From: Amphiura filiformis
Lineage: Eukaryota; Echinodermata; Ophiuroidea; Amphilepidida; Amphiuridae
Reading direction: 5' to 3'
Assembly (NCBI RefSeq): GCF_039555335.1
Contig: NC_092641.1
Location: forward strand, 30,440,848 to 30,504,847
Length of the DNA stretch: 64,000 nucleotides
Shown here: positions 21,931 through 32,421 of the stretch, one piece after another
Layout of the letters: each line of letters begins with the position of its first letter
Numbering within the stretch: position 1 is the first letter of the stretch
Notes under the pieces: model-generated
Told to the model about the DNA's origin: nothing
Database searches by the model: none
What the model saw: only the letters and a program-made list of their open reading frames with translations
Position numbers and translations under genes: made by a program

Positions 21931-22824
21931 TCATACACATGTCACTTGTATGACCCACCCTATGACCCCCGGGAGTGGTGAGTCACTTTACATAGGTGCG
22001 TCGGATTTAACTATACCATGACCCACATGTGCGTCTAAACAATGACTGACATTTGCCGACAATGACTGAGCCCCTGGTCAAAATTGTGACGCACATGTTA
22101 AGGATTATGACTGTCCTCATGACCCAAATTTGACTCACCATTTTAGGCATTTAGGTATTTTGACTGACACTGATGCGCCTAACCATTGACGCACCTAGGT
22201 AAAGTGACTGACACTGGACGCACCCTCGGGGGTATGTTGTGACGCATATATTGAGTAAATGACCGTACCCTGCGTCACTAATTGGTTGGTAAATGACCCA
22301 ACCATGACGCACATCCCCCGGGGGTCCTAGGGTGGGTCATACAAGTAGGTATCCTAGGTGAATTCAAATGTGCCATCAAACTGCATCATTTTATATATCA
22401 AATTAAAGCCCTTGAGTAAACAAAGCCAAAACTGAAAACCATTTTTTCATAGCACTTTCCGTAGCAAAGTTACATCTTGTCAAAGATTGACTTTTATCAG
22501 AAAGTTTCAGCTAGCAAAATTCCCCAAAACGGCATTTCGGGGGTGTTTCTAGATCTTAGTCTCATTATGATAGCAGCTTTTTTTAATGGAACTGCTATCC
22601 AAATCCCTCTAAAATTCCATGTGCGGGTGACTTATCACCATAAAAAATCATATATTTGGGTCAAGTGAAGTATAGAAAACATATTTATGTAGGTTTCCTT
22701 CTTCTAACAGTTGTTTTAAATTTCTATGTAAATTTGCATTGACATTGTCGGCGAATTTGACTGACTAGCAAATGTGTTAACTAAGGTTTGCCTGGGTTAC
22801 CTAATACAAGTGACATGTGTATGA
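21931..22824. mobile_element. Long-TIR element inserted in the right foldback arm
   Basis: With the nested MITE removed, the ends are inverted repeats of about 43 bp with one mismatch, starting TCATACACATGTCACTTGTA. The interior is built from many TGACGCAC, TGACTGAC and ATGACCC words in both orientations. A 9-bp direct repeat, atacataaa, lies at 21912-21920 and 22825-22833, but with a 10-base offset on the left, so the exact end is uncertain. No coding capacity. Confidence 0.65.
22347..22803 (+). mobile_element. 457-bp MITE, uninterrupted copy
   Basis: It starts AGGTATCCTAGG and ends CCTGGGTTACCTA, and the 8-bp duplication atacaagt lies on both sides (22339-22346, 22804-22811). It inserted into the right end of the long-TIR element. 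A second copy at 45440-47176 has a different 8-bp duplication (attattgt) and is itself interrupted by LINE copy B. The 8-bp duplications suggest hAT-type mobilisation. Confidence 0.85.
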
Positions 22825-23309
22825 ATACATAAATAACAGGAAGAAAGAGAACAAAATACTTTAGCTTAAATAGTCCAGGCTAATATCAACAACAACAAAA
22901 AACAAAGTATAATAATATAAATAATAATAATAAAAATATTAATAATAATATAATGATAACGATAGGCCTCCCCCGATAAAATAGCAAAATAATAATACTT
23001 TTAATAATAATACTAGACGTAATACTGAATTAGAATCATCCGTATAGGGGACCTACTACACGCACTGTTCAATAGGTAAATTCATTGCACTATTGCCATT
23101 CAACATCGATCGATTTTTATACGTGTGATCAGCTGGTGATAGCTCATACAGAACACGGTGCATACATTGGATAAATAAGACTAATTTTAAATAAAGATTA
23201 ATTTCCTTATATTATTTCCTTCTAAAGATCCTAAACAATTATTATATTCATATGCAATCTTTTTACTGTCACGCTCAAAGAACGCTACAATAGCGTTTTA
23301 ACATGAGGG

Positions 23310-23358
23310 GATGAAATGTCCAGGGGATGAAAATGCGAGGGGATGAAATGTCCAGTTA
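23310..23358 (-). repeat. 16-bp tandem repeat at the right foldback end
   Basis: About three units of AGGGGATGAAATGTCC, the complement of the left-end repeat, one of them diverged. Confidence 0.85.
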
Positions 23359-23384
23359 CCGTGGGCCTTATAAACTTTTCCAGA

Positions 23385-23650
23385 TGTTTTTTAAGCTTAC
23401 CTAAAAACATGAAAATAGGCTAGCTGAGTTAGCTCTCTTTATACTCTCTAGTCATGCCAGAGCACCAATAACGTGACGATATAGCTTTGGGCATTCACTG
23501 GATTCTTGAATAATCTGCAGATGACTGGCGATCTTCACCTAATAAGGATAAAATTGATCTTCGTCTTCGAGCCAAACATTTTTTTTTCTATCGCCTATCA
23601 ACAGCTCGACACCCATTAGTAATTATGTAGTCATGGGCGATATGTCAATG
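23385..23650. repeat. Dispersed repeat shared with 47745-48005
   Basis: The two copies share aagcttacctaaaaa, ctctagtcatgccag, gtgacgatatagct, ttgaataatctacagat-like words and the stretch tctatcgcctatcaacagct followed by cgacacccatt, all in the same order. Ends are not defined. Confidence 0.75.
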
Positions 23651-23934
23651 TTCATCTGAATTTAATAGGCCTAGAAAAAAAATTGTTTGATTGGCGTATA
23701 ACATCCCCCCCCGACTCAACACAAAAGTTGGCAACCATGAGAGTTACCAAATCTTTCAAAGACCCCCTTTGCAATGATTTTTCATCAAATTTACCCCTCT
23801 TTTTCATGCAAAATCAAGGACAAAATTTGGCCAAAAACAACCCCTTTTTTTGTGGTTTTCAATGACTAGAATTTCAAACACGCCTTTTCAATGACTAGAA
23901 TTTCAAACACTAGAATTTTCAATGACACTAAATA

Positions 23935-24745
23935 GGGTACCTGCAGGGAATATGGGACCATTAAGGACGTTTAGCTTATTTGCATAAAAACTAAAGATAT
24001 GCCCACAAGAGATTGTTATGATGAACAACCTGTCCTTTAAGATTAATAAAACAGGCAATGTTACCTTGTTTTTATGTTTGTTTGGACGCTATGACGTCAA
24101 AATGACGTCATCGTCAAGTATCCCATATTACCTGCATGTGCAGGTAATATGGGACACTGTGTTATCTCTATGGTGAAAATCAAAAGTTCAGAAAATCACT
24201 CTTTTGTTCTAAAAACATTTTTGTTACATGATTTTGAATGTTAAATGCAAATTTCTACAAGAAAATTCAATTTTCTAAATAGTTTTGCTTTTCGCATTGA
24301 CAATGCACACAATTTCCTATGTGTCCCATATTACCTGCACCCATTCAGTTGAAAATCAGAGAAAATAATCATTTATAAAGAAAGTGCCACTTGTCAGTGG
24401 AATTTTACCTGCTGATAAGCTTAACCCATCACCTAAAGATCATAAAAATGACAAATGCCCCTCAGTACCAGAGTTTTTGGATACACAATCATAAAATGTG
24501 ACGTCATTGATTTTATATCAGGCCAAAAAAAACGACATAATTTTTTGGGAAATTTCACTCTTTTTGGCATTGATTTCCAAGAGTTTGATACACAGACTCC
24601 AAAACTGCATTTCTAGAAGCACAATTGATGTCTCTAAACACTTAACAAATCAACTTAAAGTGTTTACCTTCTCTAAGCTACTTTTTGTTAAAATGAAAAC
24701 AGGTGTCCCATATTACCTGCTGTCCCATATTACCTGCAGCTACCC
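23935..24745. mobile_element. TA-flanked element with CTGCAGGTAATATGGGAC ends
   Basis: The left end is GGGTACCTGCAGGGAATATG and the right end, complemented, GGGTAGCTGCAGGTAATATG, with TA on both sides. The word TCCCATATTACCTGC or its complement recurs inside near 24122, 24145, 24323 and 24705. No transposase frame. Mariner-like target choice is inferred from TA. Confidence 0.65.
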
Positions 24746-24747
24746 TA

Positions 24748-26838
24748 GGCCTATTGACATAAAATTATTTTCTCAAGTACCCCTATTATCCAAATTTCGC
24801 GGACAGTGCAAATTAAATACCCCTTATTTTGCTGATTTCACGGTCAAATTTCACGAACAGTCCAACTTAAATACCCCCTATTTTGCCAATTTCGCGGTCC
24901 TTGCTGCAGGTAAAAAAATTACCCCTTTTCCGCGCTATTCGGTAACTCTCATGGTTGCCAAATTTGGGTTGAGTTGGGGGGGGGGCGGGCATTTTTTGGC
25001 ATGCATTCCTTTTTGGCATGCCTAAAGGTGGAGGGGGAAATGCATATATTTATTTGGGCACCCTTCGATAATTACGCCTTAAAAACATGTTAGATTTTTT
25101 CATATAGGGTATAGGCTAATCTTCTTCCACGGTAAACCAAACAGCTTCCGTGGTAAACCTTATAGCGCCATCACTTGATGAAAGTACGTTAGTTAAAAGC
25201 TATCGGGGCTAGAACTATTGCGACTGTAGGGGTGAGCTTGCCTACAGGTAAAAAAATACTCGTGGCGGTTATATTACACGTCTAGTTTAGGGCAATGGGG
25301 GTGGAAAGGAGGGTAGGCCTACTACGGGGATGTGCGACAGATTCGGGGTGCATTTTGGTTTGCCCTCAATTTCATGAAAATTTGGTTTAAGAAAGATTGT
25401 TTTTATTTTTATTTTTTTTAATTAATTTTGTTTCCCAAATTTTTTATCGGAAAGTGTGCCATTTTTTTTTATTGTTACCATGGCGTGCGATATTAAATAA
25501 ATAGGCCTATTAATTTAATTTTTAAATGCTATTTTATTATTTTGTTATTAATTGAAAATCTAAAATAGTATAAAATCGTAGGCCTATATGATGCCTTAAA
25601 TTAAAGTTTAAAACGTTCTTCCAATATTAATAACTATTATTAAATAATTCCTAACATCTCAGACAACACGCCCCCTCCCCCAACACACACACCCCACACC
25701 CCTACACCAACAACCACACGCCAAGTCTTGGCAAAAGTCTACCTTGCACATCGTGCACGGGCGCGTGCGCCATCCAGCATTGTCCCGCTAAAATACACTA
25801 CCCTATTACGAGCAATGGAATAGCCCGTCAATCATGCACAGTGGTTGCTCCTGGAAGGAAGATTATACCCGATGTGACGCGGTTGCTCATAGAAGACAAG
25901 AAGGATTATACCCCTTTTCGATTTTTTGGCATGTCAAAAACATGGGAGTATTTTGTAGCATGTCAACTTGGGGTGCAAAGATTTTTTGGCATGGGGGAAA
26001 AGTTTTTGGCATGCAGACCACCCCCATGAAGAATCAAACGATGTCTAGCCTGGGATTGTTATTTTTTGCAAACATCATCTGAACTGATTTCCAGTCCTTT
26101 TCCCAACTTTGTTTAGCGGATGGGGGATAGCCCACTTGTCTAACTTTGGCAGGGACAAAGTTGTGTGCTCTTGAATTTACTGTAGGCCCTATACTGCATC
26201 TTTGCCCCGGATCATGGCGAGGTTCGTCCCAGGGTTTGTTGGTGTGTATAAAATTGTGCCCTCTTATTAATTAAAATTTGGCCAAACATTTACCAGACAT
26301 CGGCTCCAAACCAGTGGCGTACCGTGGCCGCCCCAACCCCGGGGGCTGAAGAAGAAACAATTTTGCCGCCCTTCTTTAACAGCCCGAAAAGGTTGACCCA
26401 ATTTTTTCACGGTCGTTTGAAAAAGTGAAGAGAAAAAAAAAAAAAAAAAAAACCTTTTTTCAAATTTTTTTATGCTTTTTCAATTTTGTGCGCCCTTTAT
26501 TATTTGCTAATTCATTTTGCCGCCCCATTCGTTTTTGCCGCCCCTGTTTTTGCCACCCATTCTTCTTCGGCCGCCCCCTGCTTTTACCCCGGGGGGCTGG
26601 CGCCCCCAAAGCCCCCCCCCCCCAAAAAATACGCGCATGCAAACTGTGGTTCAAATGTTTTGATTTGACTACATGAATTCGACTTCATTTCAAGTTCAGT
26701 ATTTATGTCCAAAATGGCAAGTGTGGTTGGTATTCCAATGAGTAGGACCTGTTTTTTCTTAGCCACAAACCAGTCCAGGAGGAGGGGTGGGGGCTTTGGA
26801 TGCTGATTCCCCCAAAATGTACAATATCAGTCAAAAAC
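24748..26838. other. Intergenic, repeat relics only
   Basis: No gene is supported. It has short homopurine and homopyrimidine runs, two diverged direct copies of an aatacccctattttgc-type unit (24770-24890), and a GC-rich relic near 26305-26620 beginning ccagtggcgtaccgtggccg that resembles one end of the hAT-like CAGTGGCGTAGC family. Confidence 0.45.
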
Positions 26839-26915
26839 AATTTCCTTCAATTATATCAAACATTATTTATTTCATTATGTTACAAAATCTACATAATCAA
26901 CAAAGAAATATAGTA

Positions 26916-27930
26916 GGGGAGAGCGGGGAGTGTTCGCCCTATTTTTTTCTGACCAGCCTAGCGTTGTCAATTTTAAGGTTAGGGATGACCTGATTAGCTC
27001 AAGTGAAAGCCCTATGTCTTAGCTATATACGACCACAATCCCAGAACTATAGGCCTTACAATAGCAACAGGATAGAGCAAACAAAAAAGTTTTGTAAAGT
27101 GGCGAACTTGCCCCATATTGGGGCAGGTTCGCCCATATGGTGGGGTAAGTTCACCCTAATCACAAAAAAGGTTTTAGACATTGATTAACAATAACATATT
27201 CAATGCAAACATTTAGCAAGAGCATACAGGGCATGCATTCTCTTCTGGGGAATCACTAAATTTGTTGCAGGGGTCGGGTCAAAGTAAAATGTAGGGGTCC
27301 AAAGTGAGCTTAAACGTATCATGTTTACAACTTCAGGGGGATTATGGATCAGGACATACACGGTGGTATGAGTAATACTGATACCACATAACTTTTAAAA
27401 ACATACTTTTCAATAGTTTTACCTTGTTTAATGGTATAATTATCAATATTTTGCATAATACGCTGATGGGGCAGGTCCGCCCTGCAGTTCTGGTTTGGGG
27501 GTAAGTCCGCCTGGGAAGATATAGGGCTAACATGCCCCATCCTCAAAGGGCTTAACGTGCCCTTGTGCACATTTTTGTATTTTCTTCAGGGTATGCAAAA
27601 TACAAATCGAATACGGAGTTTATAACTGCATTTAATCTTTAACAAATCCCATATGTTCCCAATACAGATTTCCATTAAAACCATCTGTATTTATGTATCA
27701 ATGATAATACAACATTATTAATGCAAGAAATAATTACGTTTTGGTGTAATTTTTTCGTTTTGGCTGCAGTTCGATGAACACGTTCAGTATATATCGTGTA
27801 GCTAATATGAGAAGTTTATAATGACCTATGTCACCTAATTTTGCCATCACCAAATCCCCCGATAGCCGTAGTGCTGAGAAACAAGGGGTGGGCGAACCTG
27901 CCCCTAGGGCGAACACTCCCCGCTCTCCCC
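26916..27930. mobile_element. TA-flanked element with 26-bp GGGGAGAGCGGGG ends
   Basis: The TIRs begin GGGGAGAGCGGGGAGTGTTC and are perfect complements over about 26 bp. TA is duplicated (26914-26915, 27931-27932). The segmental-duplication partner near 52942 lacks it, which confirms the insertion. Inside are several gggcaggttcgccc/ggggtaagttc units. No transposase frame. Confidence 0.85.
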
Positions 27931-28093
27931 TATCATACGTAATATGCACCTGCACAAGATGTACTTATATTATTTCAATACAAAATTGACAAAACTTTGA
28001 ACTTTATGCTTAATTATAAGCTGACTTCACATATGTGAAATAAAGGCAGGGGAGAGGGGGTGCTAAACGTTTTGGTAAGGGCGTGCAGCAGTA

Positions 28094-28352
28094 AGGCCTA
28101 AAAAAATGGTTTGATTGGCGTAACCCGACCTACCCTAAAATTAGGCTCGACCTAACTTTTTTTTTTTTGCAAAAAAAATAACAAAATTTCAAAAAATTTC
28201 AAAAAATAAATAAATTAAAAAAAAAAAAGTTCCAAAGCCTTTATCAAAAGAAATTTACAACTTAAAAAGTAAAAAAAAAAAAAAAAAAAAAAAGAATCCC
28301 GACCTACCTACCCTAAAATGTTACGCTAATCAAACATTTTTTTTTTAGGCCT
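28094..28352. mobile_element. Short inverted-repeat MITE, AGGCCTAAAAAA ends
   Basis: The left end AGGCCTAAAAAAATGGTTTG and the right end (complement AGGCCTAAAAAAAAAATGTTTG in two pieces) pair, as does the following attggcgtaac. The interior is A-rich. A one-ended relative starts at about 23668. Confidence 0.6.
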
Positions 28353-29632
28353 AACTTTCAAAGTAAGGCATTATATTCAGTGGCGCAGTGGCACGCCCAA
28401 TATGGTCGCAACTGTCAGGTCAGTAAAATATAAATGCTACATTGCTAGTAAATAAGTCGGATCCTTTACTTTTTTTGAGTAGTGTATTTGTAATTGGCTC
28501 TAAAAACCATTGACAGTGTTAGAAATAAGGCCGGCTGCATACTTTTTAGTGGCTGTAGAATATTACTGACACAGTGACGTACTAAAGGACTCAATGCTGC
28601 ATGCTATTAAACAATCGTTTAGTCATGAAAATATATGAATGAAACCCTAATTTATTGATAAATATCAATTTGAAAAAAGTGTCACATTTTGTGGACCATT
28701 GTAACATTAAAATCTTGAATTGATGTAGTGTGGTAACTTTTACGAGTTCGGCACGTAAAATGGACACGAGGGCCTGAACGATTTATAGTAAATAAGTTTG
28801 CCCAAATGAGAAAAACATGCAAAAAAACCCTTTTAGCGCTATCCCTGACAAATGACCTTTTTTTCTAAATTATGCAGACCTTTACAAGATAAATCTTCAT
28901 TCTGGCCAAAAGCAGACTATTCACAGAAAGTTTATGATTTGGAGTATATTTATATAAAATTGTGACATGTAATTTCACATAAAATTAAGAGTTAGAGTTA
29001 AGATTAGCTTACATGAAATAATTACATGAAGGATCGCCCAGAATTTCAGATTTGCTGAGGAAGACGCCCTCAGTGAATTTTTACAATTCCTTTTTTTACA
29101 CGATTAAATTGTACTTTAAAAACCAATATACCCTGCAAAATTCAAGACTCTAGGTGCTGTAGTTTTGTCAAAATCCGAGATTTTGAATAAAATGCCGGAA
29201 CCAGCGCTTTATTATTACAATGGAATTATTAGTCAATGTTCATAACACATAGTACGTACACGGCATGCGGGACGGTGATGGTTGTACCACAAAATGACCG
29301 AAGGAATTGGCGACATGTGCGCTGGTAGTAAATTCCAATTTTCTTTGCTTTGCCGTAGTTGTTCGGCTCAAAAACAAAAGGGGATATATCTGAGTGACAG
29401 TAAAAGGTAACATTTTATGTCAAAGAAATGCTCATCTATTTTGTTTGAAAATGTTATAATATGGCTTTAAGGCATGTCTTCTATAAAGGGTGTATGGATT
29501 TCAACTGGAATAGCCCAATATGCTCAAGACTTCTGGTGCTTTTTTTAATACAAAAGCTGCATTACAGTGTAACTCTTAAATCATGGTCATAAATGAATTC
29601 TTCACAAAGAATACTTAAACATATTACACATA
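28353..29632. other. Intergenic flank of ZNF-B, no gene seen
   Basis: Unique and duplicated flanking sequence without coding signal. Several pieces align with the ZNF-C flank, as listed under the segmental duplication. Confidence 0.45.
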
Positions 29633-29766
29633 CAGGGGTGTGATTCTTTAGGATTTTTCCCGATTTCTTCGATTTTTTTGGCCAAAATTCAATTCATGCA
29701 ATTTTATTGATTTTTAGCCCTTTTCTGCTACTTTCAGGTTATTTCACCAGTTGAATCACACCCCTG
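29633..29766. mobile_element. 134-bp hAT-like MITE
   Basis: TIRs CAGGGGTGTGATTC and GAATCACACCCCTG bound it. The flanks share cacata, a partial duplication. A degenerate relative lies near 49685-49816. Confidence 0.7.
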
Positions 29767-30309
29767 CACATAGACATAATGCATCACAAGGATTCTGAGC
29801 ATTTTAAATTTTAAATAATACATTTCACCTTTTCTTGTTAGGTATATAATTATTTTGTAAATGTTCCACATTTTTTTCAAATCCGAATTGTGATGTAAAA
29901 CCATACAATGTATTAATTCGTCGGGTGTATTACTAAGTGACAAAATGTCTTACCCTAACCAGGGTGATTTATAAAATTATATTGAGACGGATGTCGATAG
30001 AAGATTTATCAAGAAATGCAGACATCAGGAAAACGTTCAGTAGGTGAATTGTATTGGACACAGAGTACAAACTTGTCATTAATACTCAACAATTTATGTA
30101 TTTATTTTAAAATGTAGACCCTCAAAGGTTATTTTCAAAATGGTTATAAAATCGGGTATCACATTTGACAAAGGTATCCATCACTATGTGATAACCATTT
30201 TTTGTAAAATCTCAACATCCATCACTATGCATTTTGCCCTATTGCTACACCCGATAAATAATTTTGGTAAAATATATATGTACAAAACAGAACTGTGGTG
30301 TCTCTACAA

Positions 30310-30572
30310 CAGGGGTAGCGCTAGAACTAAATACTCCAGTGTCCGCAGGGACCCCCGAACTTGCAGGAAATTAAAAAGTAGGGGGTCCGGAGTAGAGTTT
30401 GGTGAGTCCGAGTTGCACAAATGCAGCATAAACAGTATGTCTGAAATAGCGTTAGATTGAAAAACTTGGGGTCTGCAGGGACCCCTGAACTTGCAGAAAA
30501 TTTAAAAACAGGGGGTCCGAACTCTATTTTGGTGGGTCCGGGACCCCAAAAAGCAACCTAGCGCTACCCCTG
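30310..30572. mobile_element. 263-bp hAT-like MITE
   Basis: TIRs CAGGGGTAGCGCTAG and CTAGCGCTACCCCTG are perfect. The flanking 8-mers ctctacaa and ttctacaa differ by one base. The interior has two copies of a cagggacccc-gaacttgcag unit. Confidence 0.85.
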
Positions 30573-30907
30573 TTCTACAATGCTGGGCATACAATGAAGC
30601 AGCTGAAAATAATTATGTTATGTACAGCTACAATATGCTGCTGGTATCACATACGTGTAGAGCTATGATTTATAAACGACTTACAATTTTGCCCGTGTAT
30701 CAATAGATAAATTTGGGTATAGCACTTTATAAGTGCTCAGTGTGTTATTTCTGGAAAATTAAAATGTTGATACTTTAACCAAATTTAAATGTTTCGCTTC
30801 TCTTGACAAAACAAAATTGATAATAACCATGTTAAACAGTTTTACACCCTATGCCATTGAATTCTACTGGTTAATTTGCAGCACAAATTTTCCTGAAATG
30901 GTCCATA

Positions 30908-31210
30908 GAGTACCCAAGTGTGACGTCATGAAATTTTTTTTTTCTGCATTTCAGCATTTTCATGACCATGTTTCAGTAGAACATGATGCCTCAAAAACAT
31001 TGGCCTGGTTCAAAACTGGTTGGAACCAGGCCAATTAGCACATGATTTCAATATAGCCCCATTAGGTATTCATGTGTATATCTGGCCCTCATGATCCGAT
31101 TCCCACCAAATTTGGACTGTGGATGTTTTTCATCATGTTCTACTGAAATATGGTCATGAAAATGCTGAAATGCAAAAAAAGTTTTTTGTGACGTCATCAC
31201 TTCGGTACTC
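30908..31210. mobile_element. TA-flanked hairpin MITE carrying TGACGTCA
   Basis: Arms of about 85 bp are inverted repeats: GAGTACCCAAGTGTGACGTC on the left, GAGTACCGAAGTGATGACGT (complement) on the right, continuing through gcatttcagcattttcatga. TA flanks both ends. Each arm contains a CRE-like TGACGTCA or close form. Confidence 0.75.
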
Positions 31211-31214
31211 TATA

Positions 31215-31420
31215 TACTGTAAAAGTAGAAATTTTCGCGAGGTTTTTATTTTTGCGAATTTCGCGAGTGGACATAAAATCGCGAAAATAAAAACTTGCGA
31301 AAATAACCTTTTGCATTAGGTTTCTATTGTATCAATATCAAAACCGCGAAATTTAATTCTCGCGCAATTGACAAAATCTTCAAAATCGCGAAAATATTGG
31401 CCATTTTTTTTCTGAGAAAT
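31215..31420. repeat. CGCGAAAA-rich repeat
   Basis: The words ttcgcga, tcgcgaaaat and cgcgaaat recur eight or so times in 200 bp, in both orientations. It resembles a common low-copy element type but no termini were resolved. Confidence 0.5.
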
Positions 31421-31612
31421 TATTAAAAATTAGCCATTTTGTAGGATAAATTCAAGATAAAGTCCACTTTTTTCAGAAAAAATATTGAAATCAGTATTCG
31501 CCAATCGATCCAGAATTTTACAGGTTGGGATCAAAAGTGGATATTTTGTGAATTTTCCTCAAAAAAAGGGCTGATTTCAATATTTTTTCTGAAAAAGTAG
31601 ACTTTAGGAGCG

Positions 31613-31735
31613 ATTGCCGAATAGGGTGCAACTCTACTAGTCTTATTACAAGACTGCCCTACCCCAACCCTAAACCCTAAACTCCGTAAACAAGGACCTG
31701 ACTCAAGTCTAGCAAGTTGCACCCTATTCGGTAAT
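31613..31735. mobile_element. 123-bp MITE
   Basis: Imperfect TIRs ATTGCCGAATAGGGTGCAAC and ATTACCGAATAGGGTGCAAC (complement) bound a short segment. No clear target duplication. Confidence 0.6.
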
Positions 31736-31901
31736 TGTACCTTATTTCTGGCTTCAAGCATTTTAAATAGATTCAAGTAAATTTTTTAATTCTTCCATGG
31801 TCTGTATATGTGCCGGTGACCATCGATAGTGAAGAGGGGGCAAGTTCTTCACCCCTTCTATGCCCCAAAAACCAATGCTTCAACTGTCTTGCTGTCACAA
31901 C

Positions 31902-32134
31902 CAGGCCCGTGGCCAGGATTTATTTTGGGGGGTGCTGATTTTGAAAAAGTGGCCTTTTCTTTCAAAATTTGTACCTTTTTGGACTGGGGAGGTGGATTTA
32001 GAAATTTCTGGAGCCAAAAGGCATAAAAATCCTCTATTTTTTCACTCGCTACGCTCGCAAATGGGACTTTTTGGGCCTTTGGCATTTTTTGGTGAGGTGC
32101 GTTGTACCCCCTGCACCCCCTGGTTACGGGCCTG
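31902..32134. mobile_element. 233-bp hAT-like MITE next to ZNF-B 3' end
   Basis: TIRs CAGGCCCGTGGCCAGG and CCTGGTTACGGGCCTG bound it. The perfect 8-bp target duplication gtcacaac is at 31894-31901 and 32135-32142. No coding capacity. It lies about 290 bp beyond the ZNF-B stop codon and contains an AATAAA on the minus strand near 31919-31924 that could serve as a polyadenylation signal; that use is only a possibility. Confidence 0.9.
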
Positions 32135-32421
32135 GTCACAACCGTTGATCAGCCAATCAGCATGATTGTTTATCACTTTTAAACTGCGTTCACACTCGAT
32201 GCACAGCATACCAAAGAAAATAAAAAAAATACTTCAGTAAGCTGTAGAAAGCTCTCCTTGTATATTATGCAAAACAATTTTTATAAACTAAAAAAAAACT
32301 ACAAAAATGTTTTTTAAAGGGCCAACCCTGATTTTGGCAGACCGAGTAAACTGGGTTTTTTTTCTGCCTAAGTGTGCGACTCAGTAACGTCAGTGCAATG
32401 TGAATGTCTACATGCGGATTA

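Larger units (their letters stand above)
18145..23360. mobile_element. Foldback-like element with ~1-kb inverted arms
   Basis: The left arm (18145 to about 19085) and right arm (about 21560 to 23360) are inverted repeats. Shared words include gcgttctttgagcgtgacag, atgcaccgtgttctgtatga, gatcatgtccacttgatgag (with one insertion) and ccgaatggttacaggaagtt. The outermost bases GGAATACTGGAC and GGTAACTGGAC (complement) pair, and gtgggcc flanks both sides (18138-18144, 23361-23367). Tandem 16-bp repeats sit just inside each end, as in foldback elements. The right arm is lengthened by two nested insertions. The 2.5-kb loop (19086-21560) contains no recognisable transposase. Confidence 0.75.

Noticed and set aside
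24498-25025. 175-residue plus-strand frame
   Set aside because: It spans the end of the TA-flanked element and its repeated TCCCATATTACCTGC words; no domain or composition of a real protein.
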